A stretch of DNA of 57,363 nucleotides from Clostridia bacterium (GTDB taxonomy: Bacteria > Bacillota > Clostridia > Oscillospirales > Acutalibacteraceae), in contig JAGBXM010000042.1 of assembly GCA_017629275.1 (NCBI GenBank), positions 1 to 57,363 of the forward strand. Direction: 5' to 3'. Below the pieces are notes generated by a model that worked only from the letters and a program-made list of their open reading frames with translations, did no database searches and had not been told where the DNA came from. The translations under genes were made by a program, and so were the position numbers. Positions 1-9,147 of this stretch are shown piece by piece; the first letter of the stretch is position 1, and the number at the start of each line of letters is the position of its first letter.

Positions 1-665
1 ATGTAATTTTGTTCGCCGGGTTTGTCGCCGAACTTCTTCCTGATATTTGCCATATTAACTTGAAGTTTTTTAATGTTGTTTTCCGTAGGATAGTCACCCC
101 AAATAGCTTTAATAATTGCAGCATATGTTATCATTTTACCGCAATTTTCCGAAAGAAGCGCAACAATATTGTACTCGGTTTGTGTTAGATGTATTTCCTC
201 GCCTTTTATAAACACCTGCCGTGCATCATAATCAATCTCTAAATCCTTTACTGTGAACTTACCGCCCGGTAATCTACCTTCATCCGCACTAAAACGATTA
301 TTACGAAGTGCAGCTCTGACTCTTGCTAAAAGTTCGCCCGAACTAAAGGGCTTGGTAATATAATCATTTGCGCCACCGTCTAAAGCGATTATTTTATCTA
401 ATTCATTTGTACGTGCCGATAAAACAATAATTGGAACTAAAGAATCCTTTCGCACAAACTCAAGAAAGTTCATTCCATCCGCATCAGGTAATCCAAGATC
501 TAAAATAACAAGCTCGGGCAGATAGGAATTAAACATTGTTTTAGCAGAAGAACAAGAATTAGCGTGTATGGTTTGATATCCTTCTGTTTCAAGCATTGTT
601 GCCACAAGGTTACGGATGTTTTTCTCATCTTCAACAAGAAGAATTTTATATTTATTCTGTATCAT
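1..665 (-). CDS. OmpR/KdpE-type response regulator (C-terminus cut by window edge)
   Basis: About 221 residues are visible, starting MIQNKYKILLVEDEKNIRNL, with ATG at 665 preceded by GGAAGAAG. The N-terminal receiver domain shows the acidic pocket (VEDE), the phospho-acceptor Asp in LVILDLGLPDADG, the conserved Thr/Ser in IIVLSA and Lys in YITKPF. The C-terminal half is a winged-helix DNA-binding domain (LTQTEYNIVALL, then IWGDY and VNMANIRKKFG). A typical family member has about 230 residues, so only a few are lost beyond position 1. The start overlaps the end of the sensor kinase by 14 bases, so the two are translationally linked. The partner kinase suggests the KdpE branch, which classically responds to K+ or turgor; the actual target is not visible here. 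Confidence 0.9.
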   Translation of the reverse strand, partial: MIQNKYKILLVEDEKNIRNLVATMLETEGYQTIHANSCSSAKTMFNSYLPELVILDLGLPDADGMNFLEFVRKDSLVPIIVLSARTNELDKIIALDGGANDYITKPFSSGELLARVRAALRNNRFSADEGRLPGGKFTVKDLEIDYDARQVFIKGEEIHLTQTEYNIVALLSENCGKMITYAAIIKAIWGDYPTENNIKKLQVNMANIRKKFGDKPGEQNY

Positions 666-1719
666 AATTAACTTCTTCCGTGTCTAACTCAAAACGGAAT
701 ACCGCACCTCCTGACTCAAGATTTTCCGCAATTATCGTACCTCCGTGAGCCTTAATAATTGACGAGCAAACAGAAAGACCAATACCTGCGTTTTTCTTTT
801 GACCGTCAACAACGTCATTATCTGAGGTATAGTATCCGGTAAATAATGTATCAAGATATTTAGGATTAATACCACAGCCATTATCTTTGATTTCAAAAAT
901 AGCACGATTATCAAGCACAGATACTTGAAGGCTTAATGTTGTCATCCCTTTTGCATGTTGCACTGCATTTTCAAGAATATTGATGATAACTTGTTCAATC
1001 AATATCGCATCCATCGGAATAATTATTACATCGTCAGGAAGTTCTATTTTAACCTTTTGAGTTGGATAACGCTTTTTGAATTTTAACATTACCGAGTCAA
1101 TAAGTTCCTCAAGTACGGTAGGTGTTTTGATGATTTTGACCTGCCCACTATCAATTTTAGTGACCGATAGCAGATTCTCAACCATACGGACGAGCCAATC
1201 GGAATCTTCTTTTATTCCGGTAATTATCTTGACTCTTTGTTCGTTTGTCAAAGTGTCGTTGTTTTCAAGAAGCGTTGTGCTTGAACCATATATAGTTGTC
1301 AAAGGAGTTCTCAGATCATGTGATACTGCTCGCAAAAGATTTGCGCGCATACGTTCCTTTTCGCTTTCTGCCTTCGTCGCTTCATGTTGCTTGAGTTTGG
1401 TGGTAAGCGCACTGGTAAAAACAGCAATAGCAATCATAATAATACCTGAAATCATATTGACTGGTATTGTAAAATTAAGTGCAAAATACGGAAATGTGAA
1501 AGCATAATTTACCGCAATCGTACTCAAAAAGGCAGATAAAACACCATATAAATAACCTTTTGTAATTAACGAGATTAAAAAAACAGCAAAAACGAAGATC
1601 GTGGTAACATGCTCCTGCACCTCAAATATATACTGGAACAAAAGACTGAGGCCTAATGCCGCACAAAGCAAGGTAATAGTAATTAATGAATCTTTAATGT
1701 AAAGGGAAAATTTTTTCAC
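652..1719 (-). CDS. KdpD-like sensor histidine kinase, short form
   Basis: Membrane sensor kinase. Residues about 5-110 hold four closely spaced hydrophobic segments (DUF4118-like KdpD membrane domain). A HisKA domain follows with the phospho-acceptor His in AVSHDLRTPLTTI, then an HATPase domain with the N box (INILENAVQHA), DNGCGI and GIGLSV. The large KdpD N-terminal domain and Usp module are absent, so this is the short Clostridial form. A GTG at 1719 is chosen because GGAGG lies five bases upstream; an ATG at 1731 has no ribosome binding site. It overlaps the response regulator gene. In the Firmicutes such short kinases often accompany potassium transport genes, but none is visible here. 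Function as a K+ or envelope sensor is inference. Confidence 0.85.
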   Translation of the reverse strand: MKKFSLYIKDSLITITLLCAALGLSLLFQYIFEVQEHVTTIFVFAVFLISLITKGYLYGVLSAFLSTIAVNYAFTFPYFALNFTIPVNMISGIIMIAIAVFTSALTTKLKQHEATKAESEKERMRANLLRAVSHDLRTPLTTIYGSSTTLLENNDTLTNEQRVKIITGIKEDSDWLVRMVENLLSVTKIDSGQVKIIKTPTVLEELIDSVMLKFKKRYPTQKVKIELPDDVIIIPMDAILIEQVIINILENAVQHAKGMTTLSLQVSVLDNRAIFEIKDNGCGINPKYLDTLFTGYYTSDNDVVDGQKKNAGIGLSVCSSIIKAHGGTIIAENLESGGAVFRFELDTEEVNYDTE

Positions 1720-1889
1720 GGAATCCTCCATATGTATTGTTAATTTTATTCTAATATGTTTTTGACTAAGAGATGGTAAATAATAACTTTAAATCGATTT
1801 GCAAGAAATCATTTTCAGTCAATTTTGAAATGTCAAATATCTTAAAACCCGTTGCAAACATTATATCACATAACTATAATTTTTTCTAT

Positions 1890-1942
1890 TAATAATAAAA
1901 AATGGAGGTAGAGAATTTTTCAATTCCCCTACCTCCATTTCA
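1890..1942 (-). terminator. Inverted repeat with T-run on the minus strand
   Basis: AAATGGAGGTAG pairs with CTACCTCCATTT around an AT-rich loop. Read leftward, the stem runs into TTTTTTATTATT, as a rho-independent terminator would. It would stop transcripts coming from the right, before the promoter of the kinase/regulator pair. It could also act in both directions. Confidence 0.55.
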
Positions 1943-2057
1943 TATTTGTTAAAAACGAAGGAGACCACTTCCTTATGGAGTGTCTCCCTTCGGATGGTTT
2001 TTCTTTTTGCTTTCCAATGGTTTCAACAAATAACGTCTTGATTTACCGTTGTACTTC

Positions 2058-2300
2058 CCACCGACTGAGCGGCGAAGTCGGTAGTCTGAGTGCGAGCGCG
2101 TCCGGTGGACGATACAGCGAGCACGACAGAGGTGCCGCGGTCAAAATCGTTAGCGACAAATAGGAGCGACCAACGATTTTGGGCACCGCAAACGTCGCCA
2201 AAGCCAAACTCTGACGATATTTCGCTCGGCAGTTTTCTAAAACACGGTTCGAGCCCAGTTGGGGGAGTCAGAAGAAAAAACGTCCGTTTTTTGCATTTTT
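2058..2300 (+). ncRNA. Unidentified structured, possibly transcribed RNA region
   Basis: The gap 1720-2504 carries no convincing gene, but this part folds strongly. ACCGACT (2060-2066) pairs with AGTCGGT (2076-2082). GGTGCC (2131-2136) plus AAAATCGTT (2143-2151) pair with AACGATTTT (2172-2180) plus GGCACC (2182-2187). TCTGAC pairs with GTCAGA near 2210/2268. At 2246-2270 there is a tRNA-like T-arm and acceptor end (GGTTCGAGCCC, then GGGGGAGTCA), without any D-arm or anticodon upstream. A-rich then T-rich DNA follows (2272-2300), as at an RNA 3' end. It matches no RNA family I recognise; it could also be a decayed tRNA or attachment site. Confidence 0.35.
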
Positions 2301-2504
2301 TGTTTTTTGAGCTTTTTTAGTAAAAAACGGCTTTTTTTTATGCCAAATGGGTGAGTTTGACTGAAAAATGCCTTTGAAACATACAAATACATAAGTTTGA
2401 GAGCTGAAAATCTGTCTTTAACATAAAATGTGCAACTTTGAGCAAAATCTATTTCAATACCGTAAAAAGTATGGTATAATACGAATATCGGCAAGGTGTA
2501 GCGT

Positions 2505-2639
2505 ATGGAAGAAGACTTAAATTCGAAAAAGGTTTATGCTTTGCTTAAAATGGAGACGGATGTTAAAAAAGGTGTTAGTGACCAAGAGAAGGAATATGTT
2601 TCGTTTACCGATATTGCAAGAACAAAAAGAAGGATATAA
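2505..2639 (+). CDS. Small hydrophilic ORF, doubtful
   Basis: A 44-codon ORF starting MEEDLNSKKVYALLKMETD and ending TDIARTKRRI. A TATAAT at 2475-2480 suggests a promoter, but the -35 is poor and no clear ribosome binding site precedes the ATG (AAGGTGTAGCGT is weak). It has no signal peptide or membrane segment, is charged throughout, and is not a family I recognise. It lies in a poorly coding region beside RNA-like hairpins, so it may be a remnant or not translated. Confidence 0.3.
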   Translation: MEEDLNSKKVYALLKMETDVKKGVSDQEKEYVSFTDIARTKRRI

Positions 2640-2729
2640 TAATATGACACCGACTGAACTCTAGGCAAGTCGGTATTACACGTGTAGATAAATTCTCTGA
2701 ATAAAAGTCTAAGATAACGAGATGCGATA

Positions 2730-2960
2730 ATGGATAGGTTCGGTGAAGACGGTAGTTTCAGTTATTCTTGCGGTTGCGGAAATCCCGTGAATGATTCTGA
2801 TTTATGTGAAGGTTATTCCTACGATGATGCTACAAAAACCATCACGTTAAATTGTATTGAAACCACCGATGAAATGGTCACAACAATTAAGATCGTAAAA
2901 TGCGATGAAAACAGTTTACATCTTGATTTCGACGGAGAGTCAAGAATTTTTACAAAATAA
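2730..2960 (+). pseudogene. Probable C-terminal remnant of a secreted beta-rich protein
   Basis: 76 codons, beginning MDRFGEDGSFSYSCGCGNPV. The peptide alternates short beta-like strands and turns (DDATKTITLNC, VTTIKIVKCDE, LHLDFDGESRIF) and has cysteines arranged CGCG...C...C...C. This looks like the end of a small lipocalin-like or META-like lipoprotein domain, but there is no signal peptide or lipobox, and only a weak ribosome binding site precedes the ATG. The family is my impression from the strand pattern, not a firm assignment. A truncated copy left after deletion explains it best; a genuine small protein remains possible. Confidence 0.35.
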
Positions 2961-3189
2961 TCTATAAACCTCTTGCGTCCCAAGAATAATTGTGATAAAA
3001 TAAAAGATCAAAAAAAGCAACTTGTTTTGAAATTTGGATTGGCATACAGTTGACAAATTCAAATTTTCGATCGAGGGCTTTTGCAAAAAAATTTAAACGA
3101 CTTTATTATAATAAAAAAGTTATATATTTAAACAACAAATATGTGACTTTTTCATATAAAGAAAACTAATCTAAACTGGAGATGTTAGA

Positions 3190-6100
3190 ATGAAAAAAAG
3201 ATTGGTTGCTGTAATAATTGCAATAACAATGTTATTGACAGTAATCCCTATGGGAACGATTGTTGCAGCAGGAGCAGACGATGTCACCATAACTGTTCTT
3301 GACGAAAACGGTAAGAATATTGCCAGTTCAGGTCTTACAGTTAAAGTAACACATGTTTATGGTGTGCTTTTTAACCGTACTCAAAGCGTTAGTGTTACCA
3401 ATAACGGCGGCGGTGTTTTTGTGTTCGATGGCTCAAAATATGACCGAAGTGACACAAAATACTATACAGTTACCGCGTCGCTCACTGTAGACGGTAAAAC
3501 CTATTCGGCGACCCAGCAGATTTCGAAAAATACCGACTCTGTTATTTTGACCCTTGAAGATTTTGTTCAGGGTGATAAGTGGGTAGAGTTTGATGTTTAT
3601 TATATTGCTGACGGTCATTTCCCGGACAGTTTTTACTATTGGGCAGATTCCAAGTATTATGGCCCCGCGGGTGATGATACTCCGCTTCTCAAAATAAACG
3701 TCAACGTTACCAAACTCAAAGAGTGCGAAGGTGTTCTTTACCAGGAGAACGTCACCAATGCATATCACTTTGTGCCGGATGGACAGTCTGAAAACACCGA
3801 TCCGGTGATTGAGCATGACGAAAATCTTGCGTATGCAACCAAATTCTGGAATCAGGTAAAGCTTTGTATGGATGAAAAATCCGTCGAGGCTTTCGAAGCA
3901 ACAGGCCTTTATGATACTTTTGTCGGCTATTGCTTAAAGAACCAGGGCAGCGCTTCCGACCCCGATAACCATTGTGACGGTGTTTTGTCGGTAGCCCCTC
4001 CGGTATACGTTATTGAAATGTATGACCACAACGAGGAAATTTTCGGTGCTTACACCAACGATATTGAAACCATCGTTACCAAACCTATTCCTATGTGGAG
4101 TGAAGAACTTCCCGCTGTTCTTCTGGCATATAACAAGCACTTCAATCAGGATATTAATTGGGTAAACAACGGTTCAGGTGTATGGACAGGTTCTTATAAC
4201 ACTACCGAAAACGGCAGAAATTATAAGTACAATTTAAAGATTAAGCAGATCAACATCGACGAAGCCGATGATTTCACTTCTTCAACAGGTATTAAATACC
4301 AAAAGAAGGCCGATACATATTATCTGGCGGCTTTCCAATCCGAAACCCAAAGCAAGGAATTGGTTGATTGCTTTGTTACTTATACCGACGGTGTTAAGGA
4401 TTTGGTTTTCAACGACCAGAAAACCTCACTCGATAAAGGTGATAAGGTCGTTTCGTTTACGGGTAATACCGACAGAGAAAACTTTATCTTTGAAGGTTGG
4501 AAACTTGAAGGCGGCGACGGTACCATCATGTCGCAGCAGGAGATTTTAGATAAGTATTCTTCGGTAACCGAAGATATAACCTTTGTTGCAGTATATTCAG
4601 TTGCTCCTTCAAAATACACGGGTACTATAAAGGTTATTCTTAACGGCACTTATGATTCCGTTACAGGAACCGCAACAGGCGAATTAGTAGACATTACCAC
4701 CGTTTTAAATAATAAAACCAGTCTTTTTGTAAGTGCTGACGGTGTTGAGTATATTTCTCTTAACCACACTGCTACCGGCACATATACCGCTGAGCTCTTA
4801 AACGGAACTTATGCAATTTATTATTTCGACGGTGCCGATTATATACTTTCGTCTAATCAGCATTTAAATATCAATAACGATAACCGTACCCGTTATATAT
4901 TCTTCAATACCGTTGAGTATGACTTGAACGGCGGTGTCGGTGGTCCTTCGGCACTTCTTGAATACTATTCTTCGGAATATGCTGTAAGAGTTTCCAAGGA
5001 TATGCCCACTAAGGAAGGTTTCATTTTCACCGGTTGGAAGGATCAGGACGGCAACCTTTACAATAGCAGCGAAATTCTCACCACCGCTATCAGCAAGGCT
5101 TATACATTGACCGCACAATGGGTTGACGCTGCAGACGTTTATGTAAACGTTACAATAATTCACGGTAATGAAACCGAAGGATATGATTCGAGTTCTAATA
5201 AGAGTGATGTTTCTTTCGATCTCGTATTTGCTCCCGATGCAGATACACCTTTCCTTGAAACGGGTGACAGCGTTACTCTTTCAAGTGATGATCACGCAAA
5301 CTTCAGTTTTGAATCCACCACCGAATACACAAAATATCTTGCACTCAGTCCGACCGTTAAGGGCGTTTTGAAGGATAATATTTATTCGGTATTTACCAAC
5401 AAGCACAACTATATGGTAATTTCCAAAACAACCGCCACCAACGAAACAGGCGACGTATTTATCGACATTGTTTTGGACTATTCTCCGAGAAGCATGGAGC
5501 TTGAGTTCTCGGTTAAGGTTGATGAAACCGTTCCTAAAAACCTTGTTCCGACGGCAGCAATCGTTAAGATCGCTGCATGGTCGCGTACCGAAAACGCATG
5601 GGTTATTATTTCTCAGCAGGATAACGTTGACGGTATAAGAAAGCCAGGTGTCCGCGTTGAGCTTACCAACGGATTCGGCACAGGTTATTATCCTGTCTGG
5701 GTAAACGAAGCAATTGATGATGATACCATTGTCCCTTATGGCTACCGTATCATTGTAACCGCAGTTGTTTATCCCGACGGTAATATCGTTGAGGTTAATA
5801 AGGACTTGACCGCTAACCTCACTCAGAATAATACCGACCTTTACACCATCACCTTTGGCAGTGTTGCCGACGGTCAGAAGTATGGCGATTTGAACGGTGC
5901 ATATTTTGGAAACGATAAGCAGATCGGTGTGCTTGATGCCGTTATCACCACCTCGGGTTACAACGTAACCTTCAATGCTATGGGTGGTAAGGTTAACGGC
6001 TTTGACATACAAAAACTTGAAAATCAATACAAGGTTCCCGAGTTTGACGGTTATGTTCCCACACGTGACGGTGGCTACGTATTCGACGGGTGGTATCTTG

Positions 6101-8985
6101 ATGCCGGGTTCACCACTTTGGGTCAGGAAGGCGTATATTTGAAAGAAGATATTACCCTTTATGCAAAGTGGAAGGAACCCTTGAAGATTGAAGGCTTTGT
6201 TACTATTGCAGGTACTTACGAACAAACCAACAAAGACGGCAGTGTTACCATTCAGACCATCAATCCTATCGACTTGGTAGAAAACGTTGTTGTGATTCTT
6301 CAAAGAATTGATCTTAACGGTTATACCGAAACAGTAGCAGAGCAAATTGTCACTCTTGACTACAACAAGACCGAATATTATTACCAGGGCCGCATGGTTG
6401 GATTTGCTGAATATTCCTTCACAGGTATTCCCGACAATCTTGAGCAATACCGTATACAGGTTCTTATTCCTAACTATACTTCCACTTTCCAGAATGAAGC
6501 TGAAAGTATTGATGATGCCTTAATGTTAGATTACCCTACCTATAATCTTTATGATTTCGTTGCTGAATTTGGCAATGACAAGGTTGCTAACGTTAATGTA
6601 CATTCGCACTTTGAGCCAGTTGAATTTGATCTTGAATATACCGTAAATGCTGAACAGATCGGCGAGGGCTTCCGTCCTCAGGATGTTGAAGTACTTGTTA
6701 CCTATGATGCAACCAACATTGCTCTTGCACCTAATAAGTGGCCTGTTATCAGCCAGATGATTTTTGATGAAGAGTTTATTGGTGATTTGCTCAATCTTCA
6801 AAACGGTGTAGCAAACGGTTCAAAACCTGTTTGGATCAGCCACCCCAACGGTATTCATTACTATAAATACGGTATCAGATTAGAAGATATCGTTTTAGCA
6901 AACGGCAACAAGGTCCTCTTTACTGACGAATTGCCCTTTACCGTTGAATATCAGGCACCTGCTTATTATTTGCACGGCGTACAAAATCAAGAACTGATTG
7001 CAACGCTTATTCCCAAAACCTTTAACGTTGTTTATAAATTAAACGGCGGTACTTTAAGCGGTGCTTATCCTACCACCCATACCTGGAGTTACGAAACCTC
7101 TATCGCAGGTTTAGTTCCTACGTTTGATGGCTTTAAGTTTGACGGCTGGTATTTAGACGAAGCATTGACAATCCCCGCAAGTGATATTATTGATGCTTCC
7201 GTAGCAGCTGACACTGTGCTTTATGCTAAGTGGATTCAGGTTATGGACGTTGTAGACCTTACAGTTACAATCAAACATGATCAGGTTGGTTTTGAAGGTG
7301 GTTTGGCTACAAACTATAACAAGACACTTTATACTCAGCTTACCTATGCTGATCGCGGCGAGTCGGTAGGTGAGCGCGTATTCGTAGATATGCAGGGCTA
7401 TAGCAAGCAGTATCCTAACGGATTTTGGCATAACCGCGGTGATGATATTTCGTTCGACGTTTTCGAAGTTCCGAAGTATTATACACATCTTACTTCCGAA
7501 TATGATTATGGTGTTAATGTAACTCTTGAAGGATATTATGTATCTGAAAAGACTACAGAAAAGGTACAACAGGCCGACGGATCTACCTTGCATATTGTGA
7601 ATGTTACTTTGCAGTTCAATCCCGATTTGTTAGACTTACATTTCTATGTAAGTATGGCAGATGACGTTGTTAAGGATGTATATCCCCAGTCAGCAGAAGT
7701 TAAGGTATTGTGTTGGGATGAAGGTCTTGATGTTGATACCACTTGGGAATGGGAACGCATTACACAGCATAAAGAAACCACAATTACTGTTTATATCGAT
7801 CCCACAACAGGTTATGGTGAGGGTTCATACCCTGTATGGCACTGGTATGATGAAGAAAATAAGATTCCTTATTACTATCGTTTAGAGGTTGTTCAGCTTA
7901 ACTGGGCTGACGGAAGAAGCGTTGCCTTAAACGAAATTTTACCTGACGTTTATTATGGCGGTAACGGTTATAATGCTGAAATTAAGGTAGAAAACGGCTC
8001 ACTTCCTACACCTAACGATGTTGAAGGAGCCACAACACTTCAAGGTGTTTACGTTACACCTAATGAGGTATTGCACGAGCAGGTTGGTACTCTCGGTGCA
8101 GTTATCGATATTGATAAGGTTAACTTCCACACCAACAACGGTGATGCACTTAATGATGATATCTTCCGCACATATTATCCTGCAGGTTCACTTGCTGAAG
8201 GCAGTCAGCTTTACAGCTTGAACGCCAACGGAACAATTACATCTTTCTATGATATTCCCGAATTTGAGTACGAAACCCATAACAATTATATATTCAAGGG
8301 TTGGTATCTTGACCCCGACAGCACCGACCGTCCCTTGAAGTGGACTGATGTTTACGCAGGTAACGTCGAGGTTTATGCTCATTGGATTGAAACCGGTACA
8401 GTAGAAAAAGAAGCTGCCGACACCAAGAAAACACCCACAAATTCTTATTTAGGTTTCGACCTTATCGGTGTTCAGATCCGTGATAAGGATGCCGACGGTA
8501 TGGACCACTATGGTAATCCCGCAAGTGGCTTAAGATTTATCACAGTATTAAGTGAAGAACTTTATGCTAAGATAAATGCTATCAGCGGTATTGACGCTGA
8601 ATATGGATTTGTTATGGCAAAATCTTCTACCGTTACCAATAATTTAGGCAATTCAAATGCCACCTTGCAATACAAGGGTGAAAATGTAAACGGTGTTGAT
8701 ACTAATGATCAGTATTCGTATGTTAAAAACTTTAAGTGTAACGGTGTAACCGATCACTATAACGGTGAAACATACAGACAATATACTACAGTTATAACCT
8801 ATACCAAAGCCACCGGTGCTGAACTTGAAAAACAATATGCTGAATGTATTGCAGCACGTGCGTATATTCGATACCATGATGCAAACGGTATGTTGAGAAC
8901 CTATTATAATAACTACACAGGTACACATTTCTATGGCGGTTGTAGTGCATCGTTTAATATCGCAAAAGCGCTTATGACCAGATAA
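3190..8985 (+). CDS. Giant secreted repeat protein with InlB-type B-repeats
   Basis: 1931 residues. The signal peptide is residues 1 to about 27 (MKKRLVAVIIAITMLL core, cleavage near VAAGA). At least five Listeria-Bacteroides type repeats (InlB B-repeat/Flg_new fold) occur near residues 400-470, 567-647, 925-997, 1278-1350 and 1643-1733, each ending in a pattern such as FDGWYLD...LYAKW. Between them a different module of about 130 residues occurs three times (see findings). Residues about 1755-1931 form a distinct C-terminal domain with SGLRFITVLSEELY. No LPXTG motif, SLH domain, dockerin or C-terminal membrane segment is visible, so the attachment mode is unknown. Two small peptide genes follow 22 bases downstream, probably in the same transcript. 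Function is likely extracellular adhesion or structure; this is inference from the repeats only. Confidence 0.9.
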   Translation: MKKRLVAVIIAITMLLTVIPMGTIVAAGADDVTITVLDENGKNIASSGLTVKVTHVYGVLFNRTQSVSVTNNGGGVFVFDGSKYDRSDTKYYTVTASLTVDGKTYSATQQISKNTDSVILTLEDFVQGDKWVEFDVYYIADGHFPDSFYYWADSKYYGPAGDDTPLLKINVNVTKLKECEGVLYQENVTNAYHFVPDGQSENTDPVIEHDENLAYATKFWNQVKLCMDEKSVEAFEATGLYDTFVGYCLKNQGSASDPDNHCDGVLSVAPPVYVIEMYDHNEEIFGAYTNDIETIVTKPIPMWSEELPAVLLAYNKHFNQDINWVNNGSGVWTGSYNTTENGRNYKYNLKIKQINIDEADDFTSSTGIKYQKKADTYYLAAFQSETQSKELVDCFVTYTDGVKDLVFNDQKTSLDKGDKVVSFTGNTDRENFIFEGWKLEGGDGTIMSQQEILDKYSSVTEDITFVAVYSVAPSKYTGTIKVILNGTYDSVTGTATGELVDITTVLNNKTSLFVSADGVEYISLNHTATGTYTAELLNGTYAIYYFDGADYILSSNQHLNINNDNRTRYIFFNTVEYDLNGGVGGPSALLEYYSSEYAVRVSKDMPTKEGFIFTGWKDQDGNLYNSSEILTTAISKAYTLTAQWVDAADVYVNVTIIHGNETEGYDSSSNKSDVSFDLVFAPDADTPFLETGDSVTLSSDDHANFSFESTTEYTKYLALSPTVKGVLKDNIYSVFTNKHNYMVISKTTATNETGDVFIDIVLDYSPRSMELEFSVKVDETVPKNLVPTAAIVKIAAWSRTENAWVIISQQDNVDGIRKPGVRVELTNGFGTGYYPVWVNEAIDDDTIVPYGYRIIVTAVVYPDGNIVEVNKDLTANLTQNNTDLYTITFGSVADGQKYGDLNGAYFGNDKQIGVLDAVITTSGYNVTFNAMGGKVNGFDIQKLENQYKVPEFDGYVPTRDGGYVFDGWYLDAGFTTLGQEGVYLKEDITLYAKWKEPLKIEGFVTIAGTYEQTNKDGSVTIQTINPIDLVENVVVILQRIDLNGYTETVAEQIVTLDYNKTEYYYQGRMVGFAEYSFTGIPDNLEQYRIQVLIPNYTSTFQNEAESIDDALMLDYPTYNLYDFVAEFGNDKVANVNVHSHFEPVEFDLEYTVNAEQIGEGFRPQDVEVLVTYDATNIALAPNKWPVISQMIFDEEFIGDLLNLQNGVANGSKPVWISHPNGIHYYKYGIRLEDIVLANGNKVLFTDELPFTVEYQAPAYYLHGVQNQELIATLIPKTFNVVYKLNGGTLSGAYPTTHTWSYETSIAGLVPTFDGFKFDGWYLDEALTIPASDIIDASVAADTVLYAKWIQVMDVVDLTVTIKHDQVGFEGGLATNYNKTLYTQLTYADRGESVGERVFVDMQGYSKQYPNGFWHNRGDDISFDVFEVPKYYTHLTSEYDYGVNVTLEGYYVSEKTTEKVQQADGSTLHIVNVTLQFNPDLLDLHFYVSMADDVVKDVYPQSAEVKVLCWDEGLDVDTTWEWERITQHKETTITVYIDPTTGYGEGSYPVWHWYDEENKIPYYYRLEVVQLNWADGRSVALNEILPDVYYGGNGYNAEIKVENGSLPTPNDVEGATTLQGVYVTPNEVLHEQVGTLGAVIDIDKVNFHTNNGDALNDDIFRTYYPAGSLAEGSQLYSLNANGTITSFYDIPEFEYETHNNYIFKGWYLDPDSTDRPLKWTDVYAGNVEVYAHWIETGTVEKEAADTKKTPTNSYLGFDLIGVQIRDKDADGMDHYGNPASGLRFITVLSEELYAKINAISGIDAEYGFVMAKSSTVTNNLGNSNATLQYKGENVNGVDTNDQYSYVKNFKCNGVTDHYNGETYRQYTTVITYTKATGAELEKQYAECIAARAYIRYHDANGMLRTYYNNYTGTHFYGGCSASFNIAKALMTR

Positions 8986-9007
8986 TTTTCAAAAGGGGTG
9001 ATATTAT

Positions 9008-9127
9008 ATGAAAAAATTTGAAAAACCCGTTATCGAAATTGTTGTATTCAAGGATATTGATATTGTTACTACCAGCTTACCCGATGTCGACGATAACGGT
9101 TTTAATAATGAAGTTGTAAAACCTTAA
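9008..9127 (+). CDS. Small peptide A (39 aa), paired with the next gene
   Basis: Begins MKKFEKPVIEIVVFKDIDIV and continues TTSLPDVDDNGFNNEVVKP. A strong ribosome binding site (AAAAGGGGTG) precedes the ATG. It lies 22 bases after the giant secreted protein and 20 bases before a paralogous peptide. The two share the N-terminal pattern K-x-P-x-x-E-(V/I)-(I/V)-x-F...D-I-(I/V)-T-T-S and then diverge, with acidic, Asp/Asn/Gly-rich C-termini. There is no signal peptide. The layout of a conserved front and variable tail recalls peptide precursors processed after translation, but no maturation enzyme or transporter is nearby, so that reading is only a hypothesis. Too short for most automatic gene finders. 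Confidence 0.7.
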   Translation: MKKFEKPVIEIVVFKDIDIVTTSLPDVDDNGFNNEVVKP

Positions 9128-9147
9128 TTGAACGGAGGCGAAAAAAC

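Noticed and set aside
2246-2270. A tRNA gene at the GGTTCGAGCCC sequence
   Set aside because: No D-arm, anticodon arm or 5' acceptor strand can be built in the 80 bases upstream, and no CCA follows; only the 3' third is tRNA-like.
2237-2494. Minus-strand ORF of 85 codons over the T-rich and hairpin region
   Set aside because: Low-complexity translation (runs of Lys, Phe, Leu) from poly-A/T DNA, with no RBS or family resemblance.
5281-6447. Long open frame (388 codons) on the minus strand opposite the giant secreted protein
   Set aside because: It is antisense to a well-supported gene with clear domains; its translation is Ile/Asn/Val-rich with no domain and no ribosome binding site. It is a by-product of codon bias on the other strand.
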